Assembly: GCA_016839055.1 (NCBI GenBank)
Contig: JAEKNX010000009.1
Coordinates: forward strand, 62,001 to 126,000
Direction of reading: 5' to 3'
Length of the DNA stretch: 64,000 nt
Origin: Spirochaetales bacterium
Lineage (GTDB): Bacteria; Spirochaetota; Spirochaetia; UBA9216
Shown here: positions 1 to 8,048 of the stretch, piece by piece
How positions within the stretch are numbered: the first letter of the stretch is position 1
How the letters are laid out: the number at the start of each line of letters is the position of its first letter
Translations under genes and position numbers: made by a program
The notes under the pieces: model-generated
What the model saw: the letters and a program-made list of their open reading frames with translations, nothing else
Database searches by the model: none
Told to the model about the DNA's origin: nothing

Positions 1-1
1 G

Positions 2-694
2 ACTGTAATAGGAGATTTCCACTGGAGCCCTGATGAGGCGCTCAGGAAAGCTTTCCCGGAAAATATTGTTCCTGCGGCATCGGTCATCAGCTGGTGTCTA
101 CCGACATCAGAGGCTGCACGCAAAGCGAACAGGAAGGAAGACTACTACCCTTCACGCGAGTGGGCCTGGACGAGAACCTTCGGTGAGAACATGAATGACA
201 GGATGAAAAAAGGCTTTTCCGCCTGGTTAACCGAGAAGGGTTTTCCAACGACGGCTCCCGGACTTTCTCCCGATTTCGGCTTTCTTGAGGACACCCCGGT
301 AGGAATAGCATCTCCATGGTCTGAGCGGCATCATGCCTGGGCCGCGGGCCACGGAACCTTCGGAATTTCCGGAGGACTGATAACCAGGCGCGGCATTGCC
401 CACCGTCTCGGGAGCGTTGTGACCAGCCTGCCCCTGGAGGCTGATGTACGCGAGTACGGAGATGATCCCTTTGCATGGTGCCTTAAAACCGCTAAAGGAA
501 CCTGCGGAGTATGCATGAAGCGATGCCCTGTGGGTTCAATAGGCGAAAACCACGAAACACGTGATAAAAACCTCTGCGACGAACACGACATGAAGAGAAT
601 TGCCGCCCAGCACGGAATACGCTACGACTGGAAAGGCATCTACGGCTGTGGCCTCTGTCAGACCGGCGTGCCGTGTGAGTTCAAGAGGCCGTAA
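2..694 (+). CDS. QueG-like 4Fe-4S protein, 5' end outside window
   Basis: The reading frame is open from base 2, well upstream of the first ATG at 191, so this is the C-terminal ~230 residues of a longer protein. The tail carries a ferredoxin-like cluster motif, CGVCMKRCP, and a later cysteine group, CGLCQTGVPC, which resembles the C-terminal iron-sulfur module of epoxyqueuosine-reductase-like proteins. It is therefore probably a cytoplasmic redox enzyme. Without the N-terminus I cannot say whether it is true QueG (tRNA queuosine synthesis) or one of the many QueG-like reductases, some of which serve corrinoid proteins. It ends with TAA directly against the end of the convergent cupin gene (694/695). 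Confidence 0.65.
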   Translation, partial: TVIGDFHWSPDEALRKAFPENIVPAASVISWCLPTSEAARKANRKEDYYPSREWAWTRTFGENMNDRMKKGFSAWLTEKGFPTTAPGLSPDFGFLEDTPVGIASPWSERHHAWAAGHGTFGISGGLITRRGIAHRLGSVVTSLPLEADVREYGDDPFAWCLKTAKGTCGVCMKRCPVGSIGENHETRDKNLCDEHDMKRIAAQHGIRYDWKGIYGCGLCQTGVPCEFKRP

Positions 695-1018
695 TTACGG
701 AGTTCTCGTCGGCGACTTTACCATAAGCAGCCTAAACACGTCCTTTCCGGTATTCTCCGCGCCGTGAGGGATATCAATCGGACATTTTACGAGCATATCA
801 GCTTCGACATCGAAGGATTCATCACCTACCCGGATTATGCCTCTGCCTGCTATTACATAGATAAACACATCATCGGGCTGGGGTATAGACGGAAGAACAC
901 CGCCTTGCTCGAGAAGAAGATGCACTACCGTAGTACCGCTCTTTTCGTACATCTCCCGGCCCTGAACTTTATGGGCTTCGAAAACCAGCGGAGATTCAGC
1001 CAATAATCTAACTTTCAT
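695..1018 (-). CDS. small cupin-domain protein
   Basis: A 107-residue single-domain cupin. The segment QPDDVFIYVIAGRGIIRVG followed by DMLVKCPIDIPHGAEN matches the two beta-barrel cupin motifs, but the first motif lacks the usual HxH metal pair and keeps only Asp/Glu-type residues plus the His of the second motif. Metal binding is therefore doubtful. I chose the ATG at 1018 over the one at 1024 because GGAGG sits 6 bases ahead of the former and directly abuts the latter. The gene is monocistronic and convergent with the QueG-like gene. Its substrate is unknown; such proteins are often sugar- or small-ligand-binding. Confidence 0.7.
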   Translation of the reverse strand: MKVRLLAESPLVFEAHKVQGREMYEKSGTTVVHLLLEQGGVLPSIPQPDDVFIYVIAGRGIIRVGDESFDVEADMLVKCPIDIPHGAENTGKDVFRLLMVKSPTRTP

Positions 1019-1049
1019 AAGCATCCTCCATTAGAATAATTCAGTAAAT

Positions 1050-1067
1050 ACTTACTATAAAGTAAGT
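1050..1067. promoter_or_regulatory. inverted repeat ACTTAC-N6-GTAAGT
   Basis: A perfect 6+6 dyad around TATAAA lies 32 bases upstream of the cupin gene and overlaps a possible -10 element (TATAGT on the minus strand). It is a candidate operator for the cupin gene; the regulator is unknown. Confidence 0.3.
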
Positions 1068-1097
1068 TGCTAAAAATACTCACTTAAATCTAAGGTT

Positions 1098-1130
1098 GGA
1101 ATTTCAAAAGTCTCCGACTTTTAAAATTCC
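1098..1130. other. 15-bp stem hairpin in the cupin-MATE gap
   Basis: Two 15-base arms (1098-1112 and 1116-1130) with one mismatch enclose a 3-base loop. The stem is AT-rich and no U-run follows on either strand, so it is not a standard terminator. It is the only notable structure besides the dyad at 1050 in the ~310-base space between the cupin start and the likely MATE start. It may be a regulator site or an mRNA structure. Confidence 0.35.
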
Positions 1131-1332
1131 CTTTGTTAATTATAAACTCAGCAATGCCAGGATGCCAAATCTTTTTATTAAATTAATGTAAAAACAGACT
1201 ATAAAAGATATAATGCATCAAGGACCGGATTCTAAAGCGGTAAAGCATGGGGCGGATGCGGATAAACAGGGAACAATTCTCGAGCAGCCGAGAAAAAAGC
1301 ACATAGCCGACCGATATCCTCCGCGAGGGAAT

Positions 1333-2649
1333 ATGAACGACAAAAAGCTGGATCTCCAGCGTGACTCAATTGTAAAAATATTTATTCATTACGCTGTGCC
1401 GTCAATACTCGGAATGCTCGCAATGTCGACGGCCCAGGTCGTCGACGGCATATTCATAGGCAGGTTTGTAGGACCCGACGGACTGGCGGCGATTAACCTT
1501 GCCTGGCCCCTTGTCATGGTATTCTCAGGCATAAGCCTAATGATTGGCATCGGCGGTTCTACAATGGCAAATATCAGCCGCGGGGCAGGAGAGAACAAGG
1601 CGGCGGACAACTTCTACAGCCTTACGATGCTACTGCTCGTTCTATTTGGAGCCGCTGTCCTTCTTACCGGGCTGGGACTTCTCAAGTTCATTCCAATTAT
1701 TCTCGGCGCGGATGAGTCAATTGAAACTCTTGTACAGGATTACCTCAGAATAATCCTCATCTTCGCCCCCGTTTTCATGCTGACCTTCACGCAGGACCTC
1801 TTTATAAGGGGCGACGGCCACCCAATTTTTCCTGTAGCGGTAATGCTTGCAGGTTCTGCTACTAACATCATCCTCGATTACCTGTTTGTAGGAAAATTCG
1901 ACCTTGGAATAAAGGGAGCCGCATGGGCAACCGGATGTTCACAGGTTTTGCCATTCGTCCTGATGCTTTTTTATCTGATGGGAAAAACTAACTGGAAGTT
2001 TACTAAACCTGTTTTTCATGGAAAAGACATCTTCAGAATGATGTACAACGGTGTCTCGGAATTCATCGATGAAACCTCAATCGGCATCTCGGTCTACATT
2101 TTCAACCTGGTCCTGATGAGCCGGATAGGAGCATATGGGGTTGCTGCCTACAGTATTGCGGCCTATGTAGGCGAAATATTCGGTATCATCTTCTTCGGGA
2201 CAGCCCAGGCCATCCATGCGGGGGTAAGCGTTAACCGGGGTGCGGGAAACTCAGAGAGGGTTAAAGGATTTCGGAACCTTGCAATCTATACAAACCTCGG
2301 CTTTGGAATAATTGCCTTCATCTTCCTACAGCTCTTCCGTAATCAGGCCGCTGCCGTCTTCGTGAAGGATCCTGAGGTAATTAAGCTTGCATCCGAGATA
2401 ACATTCTACTACAGCTTTGCAATGCTGCTCATGGGAATAAACATCGCCTCGGCCATGTTCTTCACCGCGGTCGATAAGCCTGCCCAATCCGCAGGTATTG
2501 CCCTCTCAAGGAGCCTCGTCATGCTTCTCGTCGGCCTATTTGTACTGCCGATCTTCCTCGGCAACACAGGAATCTGGCTGACTTTCGCATTCGCGGAGTC
2601 AGTAACGCTTATCCTGGCAATAGTGTTCTTCAGGAAGACGAAGATTTGA
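1333..2649 (+). CDS. MATE-family multidrug/metabolite exporter
   Basis: A multi-pass membrane protein of the MatE/DinF group, expected to export cationic compounds in exchange for Na+ or H+. The start of the membrane domain, with AVPSILGMLAM and an IFIGRFVGPDGLAAINLAWP stretch, is the usual MATE N-terminal signature, and about 12 hydrophobic segments follow. The frame can be extended to 1213, but the extra 40 residues are polar and unlike the family. The ATG at 1333 has GAGGG ahead and gives 438 residues, close to normal length. No regulator gene adjoins it, unlike the two other MATE genes in this window. Substrate unknown. Confidence 0.85.
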   Translation: MNDKKLDLQRDSIVKIFIHYAVPSILGMLAMSTAQVVDGIFIGRFVGPDGLAAINLAWPLVMVFSGISLMIGIGGSTMANISRGAGENKAADNFYSLTMLLLVLFGAAVLLTGLGLLKFIPIILGADESIETLVQDYLRIILIFAPVFMLTFTQDLFIRGDGHPIFPVAVMLAGSATNIILDYLFVGKFDLGIKGAAWATGCSQVLPFVLMLFYLMGKTNWKFTKPVFHGKDIFRMMYNGVSEFIDETSIGISVYIFNLVLMSRIGAYGVAAYSIAAYVGEIFGIIFFGTAQAIHAGVSVNRGAGNSERVKGFRNLAIYTNLGFGIIAFIFLQLFRNQAAAVFVKDPEVIKLASEITFYYSFAMLLMGINIASAMFFTAVDKPAQSAGIALSRSLVMLLVGLFVLPIFLGNTGIWLTFAFAESVTLILAIVFFRKTKI

Positions 2650-2700
2650 TATAGAGTAAAACGCCTTAATATAGACTAAAATGGTCAAACATATTATTAT

Positions 2701-2728
2701 TTGCGTTCATTACAGAGGAGCATAAGAT
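2701..2728 (+). promoter_or_regulatory. possible sigma70 promoter for asd
   Basis: TTGCGT, 16 bases, TAAGAT, about 30 bases before the asd start. It is weak and based on spacing only. Confidence 0.25.
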
Positions 2729-2758
2729 TTTTATATCCTCAATTTAAGGAGACCACTA

Positions 2759-3874
2759 ATGGTTAAAGTAGGATTCATCGGATGGAGAGGAATGGTCGGC
2801 TCGGTTCTGATGGAACGAATGCTGACTGAAAAAGACTTCACCGGTTATGAACCCCTGTTTTTCTCGACTTCACAGGCTGGGCAGGATGGACCCGATGTCG
2901 GAGTAAAGATTCCGGCCCTCGCGGACGCATATGACATTGAGACCCTTAAGACGATGGATATCATCGTGACGGCTCAGGGCGGAAGTTATACCGAGAAGGT
3001 ACATCCCGAGCTCCGCGGAGCAGGATGGGACGGCTTCTGGATTGACGCAGCCTCCACCCTCAGGATGAAGGACAATAGCATTATTGTTCTGGACCCGGTA
3101 AACAGAAATGTCATAGAAAAGGGCCTCGAGGCCGGAATTAAAGACTATATAGGCGGAAACTGTACAGTGTCGCTTATGCTGATGGGCCTCGGCGGACTCT
3201 TTGAGAAGGGCCTGGTTGAATGGATAACCTCGATGACCTATCAGGCGGCATCAGGTGCGGGCGCGAAAAACATGCGTGAACTCGTCAAGCAGATGCAGGT
3301 AATCGGAAACGCTTCTCCGGATCTCGACAAGGCATCGTCTGCGATACTGGAACTCGATAAGACTATTACAGAGACTATCAGGAATAATTCGTTTCCCACC
3401 GAAAACTTCGGCGCGCCGCTTGCAGCAAGCCTGATCCCCTGGATCGACAAGGCGATGGACAACGGACAGACCAAGGAAGAGTGGAAGGGCATAACAGAAA
3501 CAAACAAGATTCTCGGACGCAGCGATTTTCCGATTCCGGTTGACGGACAATGCGTCAGAATCGGTTCAATGCGCTGCCACAGCCAGGCTTTTACTATCAA
3601 GCTTAACAAGAACCTGCCTATCTCTGAAATTGAAGAGATTATCGCGTCACACAACGAGTGGGTAAAAGTTATTCCGAATGAGAAAGAAGCGACCCTCGCC
3701 GAGCTCACTCCCGCGAAGACAACAGGAACACTAACAATTCCGGTCGGCCGAATAAGGAAGATGAACCTCGGCGAAGAGTACATCACGGCATTCTCGGTAG
3801 GCGACCAGCTTCTCTGGGGAGCAGCTGAGCCGGTCAGACGTATGCTGAAAATTGCGCTCAAACACCTCAGTTAA
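2759..3874 (+). CDS. asd: aspartate-semialdehyde dehydrogenase
   Basis: NADP-dependent reduction of aspartyl phosphate to aspartate semialdehyde, the branch point to lysine/diaminopimelate, threonine and methionine. At 371 residues it matches the enterobacterial-type Asd. It shows the N-terminal nucleotide-binding start [12 protein letters not shown], the catalytic cysteine at about residue 135 in GGNCTVSLM, and the active-site histidine in [14 protein letters not shown] lies 8 bases before the ATG. It is a single gene with its own terminator. Its product is relevant to the homocysteine operon at 26 kb, because the COG1900-type pathway is thought to start from aspartate semialdehyde plus sulfide. 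Confidence 0.95.
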   Translation: MVKVGFIGWRGMVGSVLMERMLTEKDFTGYEPLFFSTSQAGQDGPDVGVKIPALADAYDIETLKTMDIIVTAQGGSYTEKVHPELRGAGWDGFWIDAASTLRMKDNSIIVLDPVNRNVIEKGLEAGIKDYIGGNCTVSLMLMGLGGLFEKGLVEWITSMTYQAASGAGAKNMRELVKQMQVIGNASPDLDKASSAILELDKTITETIRNNSFPTENFGAPLAASLIPWIDKAMDNGQTKEEWKGITETNKILGRSDFPIPVDGQCVRIGSMRCHSQAFTIKLNKNLPISEIEEIIASHNEWVKVIPNEKEATLAELTPAKTTGTLTIPVGRIRKMNLGEEYITAFSVGDQLLWGAAEPVRRMLKIALKHLS

Positions 3875-3894
3875 AAAGAAAACAATGAATCTTC

Positions 3895-3927
3895 GACCGT
3901 CCGATTAAATCGGACGGTCTTTTTTGT
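3895..3927 (+). terminator. rho-independent terminator of asd
   Basis: An 11-bp perfect stem (GACCGTCCGAT / ATCGGACGGTC) with a 3-base TAA loop, followed by TCTTTTTT-type U-run. Strong and correctly placed 20 bases after asd. Confidence 0.92.
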
Positions 3928-3996
3928 TTGCCCATCGAAGCTGGAAAACACGGCCTCCTTGACCGGCGGAATTATTTCTTCTATTCTGAGACCGCA

Positions 3997-4770
3997 ATGG
4001 TTATTATTTACTTCCTTCTGGCTTTTACTGCCACAATCTGCGGATCCATGGCTGGACTCGGGGGCGGCGTTATCATTAAACCCGTTCTCGACACCCTAGG
4101 ACTGGATGGCCTTCAGACAATCTCTGTTCTCTCTTCGGCCACAGTATTCTCCATGGCACTTGTTTCGACTATCAGACAAGTGATTTCCGGTTTTAAATTA
4201 GAAAACAGAATGATTTTCTTAGCAGCAGGCGCGGCCATCGGCGGAATATTTGGAGGACAGCTGTTTTCCACCATCTCGGCCACCATGAATACTCAGACTC
4301 TTAAGGGCGTTCAGGCAGTCATCCTGACTATACTCCTTATTATAGTGTTGTTTAAGAATAAACTGCCGGACTGGGAGATTAAAAACCTGTTTGTATCATC
4401 AGCGACCGGCATTATCCTCGGAGCGCTTGCGGCATTCCTAAGTATTGGCGGCGGACCGATAAATGTAGCCATACTTTGTATGTTTCTATCCATGAAGGTT
4501 AAAGACGCTGCTGTCGTCTCAATTTTAATCATCCTCCTTTCACAAGGGGCGAAACTGATGCTAATTGGACTTGATACAGGATTCTCCGTTTATGCGGGCA
4601 TGGACAAACTAGTTTACATGATTCCGGGCGGAATAATCGGCGGCCTGACAGGAACCAGGCTTAACCGAAAACTCTCCCATGCTTTTATTGACAGATTTTT
4701 CACAATAATGATTGTCTGCATAATCTGTCTCAATATATTCAATGCTGTAGATGCTTTTTTCTTCGGTTAG
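3997..4770 (+). CDS. TauE/SafE-like sulfite or organic anion exporter family permease
   Basis: A 257-residue integral membrane protein with roughly 8 hydrophobic segments in two similar halves. Each half opens with a glycine-rich stretch (MAGLGGGVIIKP and FLSIGGGPINVAI), the hallmark of the TauE/SafE (DUF81) family. Members move sulfite, sulfonates or other small anions. The frame runs open from a TTG at 3928 that overlaps the asd terminator, so the ATG at 3997 is the likelier start, although its ribosome site is weak. Substrate not determinable from sequence. Confidence 0.8.
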   Translation: MVIIYFLLAFTATICGSMAGLGGGVIIKPVLDTLGLDGLQTISVLSSATVFSMALVSTIRQVISGFKLENRMIFLAAGAAIGGIFGGQLFSTISATMNTQTLKGVQAVILTILLIIVLFKNKLPDWEIKNLFVSSATGIILGALAAFLSIGGGPINVAILCMFLSMKVKDAAVVSILIILLSQGAKLMLIGLDTGFSVYAGMDKLVYMIPGGIIGGLTGTRLNRKLSHAFIDRFFTIMIVCIICLNIFNAVDAFFFG

Positions 4771-4780
4771 TATTCTTTTT

Positions 4781-6109
4781 CTATAGAATATCAAGCTCCA
4801 GATCAAAAACTGCACCGATGAGCTCGATTTCCTTACGCTGCTTTCCTGTCATAAACAGAAGATGATGTGAATACACCTTCTTCATAAACTCATGTCCGTC
4901 ATTCACTTTCAGAATTCCACCGTTACGGCAGTCTGAAGTTTTATCGTACTGAACATAACCTTCAAGCTCACCTTCAGAGACCATGATCTTCGTCATCGTC
5001 GAATCAAGCTTGGCAAGGGTCAGAGGACCCTCGGGGTAACGTGCGTCAAACATATGCGCATTATCATCCACTATTCCGAGTACCGGAGGCTTGCATGCCC
5101 AGGAGCTGCAGAAAGAGCGGGGAACCAGACCGAAATACCCGCAGTGAGCAAGCAGAACATGATCATCAGGATCCTTAACAAACTCAGGAAAGCCGGGGAT
5201 TTTCTCATGCTTTGTCGCCGCGTCACCCATCAGGAAGGGGTAAATATTTGTCATCATAATCGGACTTCCGAGTGATTTATGAAGGATGTATTTCGTCGTA
5301 AGGGTGAGCGTATCTCCTTCACATGCCCATATCATCCCGTATTTCTCATACAGCATATTCCACGCAAGGCAAGGTGTAGTATCCGAACATGAGGACTCAT
5401 TCAGGCAATTAATTCCCATTCCGCCGACCAAGTCATCATCCATATCCCTTTCTATGGCAAGAAACAGTTTTACAGCACTAAGGAGTGCCTTGTTTGACAG
5501 ACCTTCAATCGGGAAATCCCACTTCTTCCATTCCTCTTCGGCGTCTTTATCAGGAATATCCTTTGCACTCTGAGCAAGTTCCTTCCAGCTTTTCTTCTCG
5601 ATCTCTACACCGAATCTGCTTTTAATAGTATCGGTGCATTCGTCACCCCACCAGTAAAAGCACTTGAAAATTTCGGGTTGCATTCCCTCCCCGGGATTAT
5701 CCTGATACACCCTGAACTTGGTCTGCTTCATCTCTCTTTTAACCGAAAGAGCTCTGCAGAGGGTCTTTGACTGTTCGAGGTTATAGGGCATTATAAGGTT
5801 TATACCCTTTGATTTCATAAAATTATTGATTTCCCAGTCCCACATTGAGAAGGTGCCGAACTGGGAGGTTATAACAAGAATGGGATACCCCTTCTTCCTG
5901 ATGGCTTCGAGCTCTTCAGACATATCGTAGGCATCACCGAGGATCTGGGGAAAGAGTACTGCGTCGGCGTCTTCCGGAATATCAGCTCCGAGTGGGAGCT
6001 CTGGAAGAATTTCCGCATATTCGAAGAGAACACCTGAGAGAAAATCTATCTGGGCCTTGAACTGTTTGTCCCTTGACGGGAAATACAGTGGTATTAATTT
6101 TGCTTTCAT
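4781..6109 (-). CDS. L-fucose/L-arabinose isomerase-like protein
   Basis: A 442-residue soluble protein whose layout (N-terminal Rossmann-like half, then a C-terminal half with GGMGINCLNESSC, CEGDTLTLTTKYIL and HCGYFGLVPRSFC) resembles the FucI/AraA superfamily proteins of unassigned function. The Glu/Asp/His residues scattered through the C-terminal half could bind Mn2+ as in true isomerases, but I cannot assign them with certainty. AGGAG lies 9 bases before the ATG. It is transcribed after the GlcG/HbpS-like gene upstream, with 105 bases between. A sugar or sugar-acid isomerase is plausible; the substrate is unknown. It is not the canonical FucI, which is at 45.5 kb. Confidence 0.6.
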   Translation of the reverse strand: MKAKLIPLYFPSRDKQFKAQIDFLSGVLFEYAEILPELPLGADIPEDADAVLFPQILGDAYDMSEELEAIRKKGYPILVITSQFGTFSMWDWEINNFMKSKGINLIMPYNLEQSKTLCRALSVKREMKQTKFRVYQDNPGEGMQPEIFKCFYWWGDECTDTIKSRFGVEIEKKSWKELAQSAKDIPDKDAEEEWKKWDFPIEGLSNKALLSAVKLFLAIERDMDDDLVGGMGINCLNESSCSDTTPCLAWNMLYEKYGMIWACEGDTLTLTTKYILHKSLGSPIMMTNIYPFLMGDAATKHEKIPGFPEFVKDPDDHVLLAHCGYFGLVPRSFCSSWACKPPVLGIVDDNAHMFDARYPEGPLTLAKLDSTMTKIMVSEGELEGYVQYDKTSDCRNGGILKVNDGHEFMKKVYSHHLLFMTGKQRKEIELIGAVFDLELDIL

Positions 6110-6214
6110 CTTATCTAACTCCTGTAATTAACAACAAATACTTATACTTGTTAACAAACGACAACAAATGGTAACCCAAGAGCCACAGGCTGTCAAGATA
6201 AAATTTAAAACGTT

Positions 6215-6628
6215 TTAGATCTTACTAAAAAGCTCGGCGCCTGCCTTCGCCAGCTCCATATCGACCTCATCAGGAAGCCCGCTGACCCCTACCCCGCCTA
6301 TCACCCGGCCGTCAAAGATGATCGGATAACCGCCGTCCCAGCCGGTGTAGCGCAGATCTCCGAAATTAGTAATAGGAAAGTCGAATTCCCGCGCAGCCCT
6401 GCCTATGTTCCCCGATTCGTTGCATTCGCGGGCGGCTGTATATGCCTTGTTTATTGAAATATTGATTACCGACGGCCTACAGTTATCTGTCCGGAGGAAG
6501 GCCAGCAATTCTCCATGTGAATCAACCACTGCTATCGATGCTCCCTTGCCGTAGGCTTCTACCCTGGTCCTTATCATTTCGATAATTTCAGCTGCCTCGG
6601 AATGTGAAAGATTATTAGTTGTGTACAT
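6215..6628 (-). CDS. GlcG/HbpS family protein (DUF336)
   Basis: A 137-residue single-domain protein with the family pattern: a helical N-terminus, GASIAVVDSHGELLAFLRTD, NKAYTAAR, and a glycine-rich end with YPIIFDGRVIGGVGVSGL. Family members bind haem or small ligands or accompany glycolate, propanediol and sugar catabolism; biochemical roles differ. TAAGGAG precedes the ATG at a good distance. It is probably co-transcribed with the isomerase-like gene downstream and is divergent from the PadR gene. Confidence 0.8.
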   Translation of the reverse strand: MYTTNNLSHSEAAEIIEMIRTRVEAYGKGASIAVVDSHGELLAFLRTDNCRPSVINISINKAYTAARECNESGNIGRAAREFDFPITNFGDLRYTGWDGGYPIIFDGRVIGGVGVSGLPDEVDMELAKAGAELFSKI

Positions 6629-6666
6629 TAAAACTCCTTAATCTACCTTAGCAGTCAACCTTATAC

Positions 6667-6696
6667 TTGACAATACTGTGTCAAGCACAGTATTGT
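6667..6696 (+). promoter_or_regulatory. padR promoter with overlapping perfect operator
   Basis: TTGACA (6667-6672), 18 bases, TATTGT (6691-6696). A perfect inverted repeat, ACAATACTGTG / CACAGTATTGT with a 5-base centre (6670-6696), covers the whole core promoter. A transcript would begin almost at the ATG at 6703. Autorepression by the PadR protein is the natural reading. Confidence 0.75.
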
Positions 6697-6702
6697 ATAT
6701 AT

Positions 6703-7041
6703 ATGAATACTGAAGATTTTGAAGGACTATATAAAAAGAACATACAGGAAATGCGAAGGGGAAACCTGCTGATGGCCGTACTTGCCCTGCTGCCTGTACA
6801 GAAATACGGATACGCGCTCCTGAAAGAGATGAATTCATCCGGCTTCCCCCTGACTCAGGACACCCTCTATCCCCTGCTCAGGCGCCTTGAAGACCAGGGT
6901 CTTTTAAGCAGCGAGTGGATAATAGACACATCAAGGCCAAGAAAATACTATCTGATAAATGAAAATGGAGTGAAAATGCTCGAAAGCCTGAAAGAAGAAT
7001 GGCAGAACCAGAGCGAGCGGCTCAGGGAGGTAATAAAATGA
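6703..7041 (+). CDS. PadR-family transcriptional repressor
   Basis: A 112-residue winged-helix regulator of the short PadR subfamily. It carries MRRGNLLMAVLALL, the recognition region with TLYPLLRRLEDQGLLSSEW, and the PRKYYLINENG wing, followed by a short dimerization helix. The frame extends to 6667, but those residues are encoded by the promoter itself. ATG 6703 fits the family start and lies about 7 bases after the -10 element, so the message would be leaderless or nearly so; no Shine-Dalgarno sequence is visible. The stop overlaps the start of the HAAS membrane gene (ATGA), a common PadR/HAAS arrangement in which the regulator controls the membrane protein. Confidence 0.9.
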   Translation: MNTEDFEGLYKKNIQEMRRGNLLMAVLALLPVQKYGYALLKEMNSSGFPLTQDTLYPLLRRLEDQGLLSSEWIIDTSRPRKYYLINENGVKMLESLKEEWQNQSERLREVIK

Positions 7042-8039
7042 CATTAACAAAAAAATCAAAAGAACTGCTGGAGAGATATCTTGCAGCCGCGGGTAAATAT
7101 CTCCCGATTAAAAACCGAACGGATATTTCAAGAGAAATAGAATCACTCATCCTCGACATCTGTGAAGAACGCTGGCCTGAGATGGAGGTTGATCAGCAGA
7201 AAATGGAGTCTGTTCTTGTGGAGCTGGGCAAACCGTCTAAGCTTGCTGCAAAATATAAAACCGAAGTTCTTCTAATCGGCCCGGAACTTATTCCTGTCTT
7301 CAAGCTCGTCTTGATGATAGTATGTACGGTCACCTCGATAGTCTCACTCTCCACTTTTTTTATTGGTTCATCGCCGATGACGGCCGGGGAGATAGCTGCC
7401 TATTTCATTGAACTTTTCAACTCTCTCTTCGGCGTAGTTGGTTTCATCTTCATAATATTTGTAATCCTCGAACGTATTATTCCAAACAAGGGAGAGTTTA
7501 ATCCTCTTGATCAGAGCTGGAATATAAAAGATCTGCCGGATATTAAAGAAAAAATCCCATCAAAGGCCGAGATAATTACCGGAATATTTTTTTCAATAAT
7601 TGCAATTATAGCCCTTAACGTTTTCACGGACTATATCGGTATTTATAGCTTCGGTTCTGAGGGAATGAATTTTCTGCCCATCCTTGCTCCTGAACTTATT
7701 CAGCTGCTTCCCCTCTTCAGCCTCCGAATAGCAATAGGTGCAATGACTCTCCTGCCTTTCATCATCAGCCGCTCCGCGGAACTTACCCGCAGCGGCTCTT
7801 ACTATTATAATATCTCACAGATGGGGCTATCACTCTTTGATATTGGTATTTTAATTCTGTTTTTAAAACGCGGCATAGAATCCTTTCTTCTCGTCGATAA
7901 CTTTGCAAAAGCCGGATTTGATGAAATATTCCTGCTTTCAGGTACACTTTTCAAGGGGATCCTGATTCTCCTGCTGTGCCTGAGCATCTTCAGCCTTGTT
8001 AAACGCACCCTTGTCATTCTGCCGAAAAGGCATGTATGA
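7038..8039 (+). CDS. HAAS-domain integral membrane protein
   Basis: A 333-residue protein. Residues 1-85 form a helical domain (KELLERYLAAAGKYLP, then EIESLILDICEERW and LGKPSKLAAKY) typical of the HAAS signalling module found next to PadR regulators. About six hydrophobic segments follow, with a charged loop around residue 165. GGGAGG lies 7 bases upstream. Translationally coupled to padR. In related systems the HAAS domain is thought to bind PadR-type regulators, so this may be a membrane partner in envelope stress control; that role is inferred. Confidence 0.75.
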   Translation: MTLTKKSKELLERYLAAAGKYLPIKNRTDISREIESLILDICEERWPEMEVDQQKMESVLVELGKPSKLAAKYKTEVLLIGPELIPVFKLVLMIVCTVTSIVSLSTFFIGSSPMTAGEIAAYFIELFNSLFGVVGFIFIIFVILERIIPNKGEFNPLDQSWNIKDLPDIKEKIPSKAEIITGIFFSIIAIIALNVFTDYIGIYSFGSEGMNFLPILAPELIQLLPLFSLRIAIGAMTLLPFIISRSAELTRSGSYYYNISQMGLSLFDIGILILFLKRGIESFLLVDNFAKAGFDEIFLLSGTLFKGILILLLCLSIFSLVKRTLVILPKRHV

Positions 8040-8048
8040 TGGGGGAGA

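Noticed and set aside
2650-2758. Lysine or other riboswitch before asd
   Set aside because: The 109-base gap is too short and lacks any aptamer motif I know.
3241-3861. A 206-codon minus-strand frame inside asd
   Set aside because: Antisense shadow of a well-supported gene; composition is typical of codon mirror effects.
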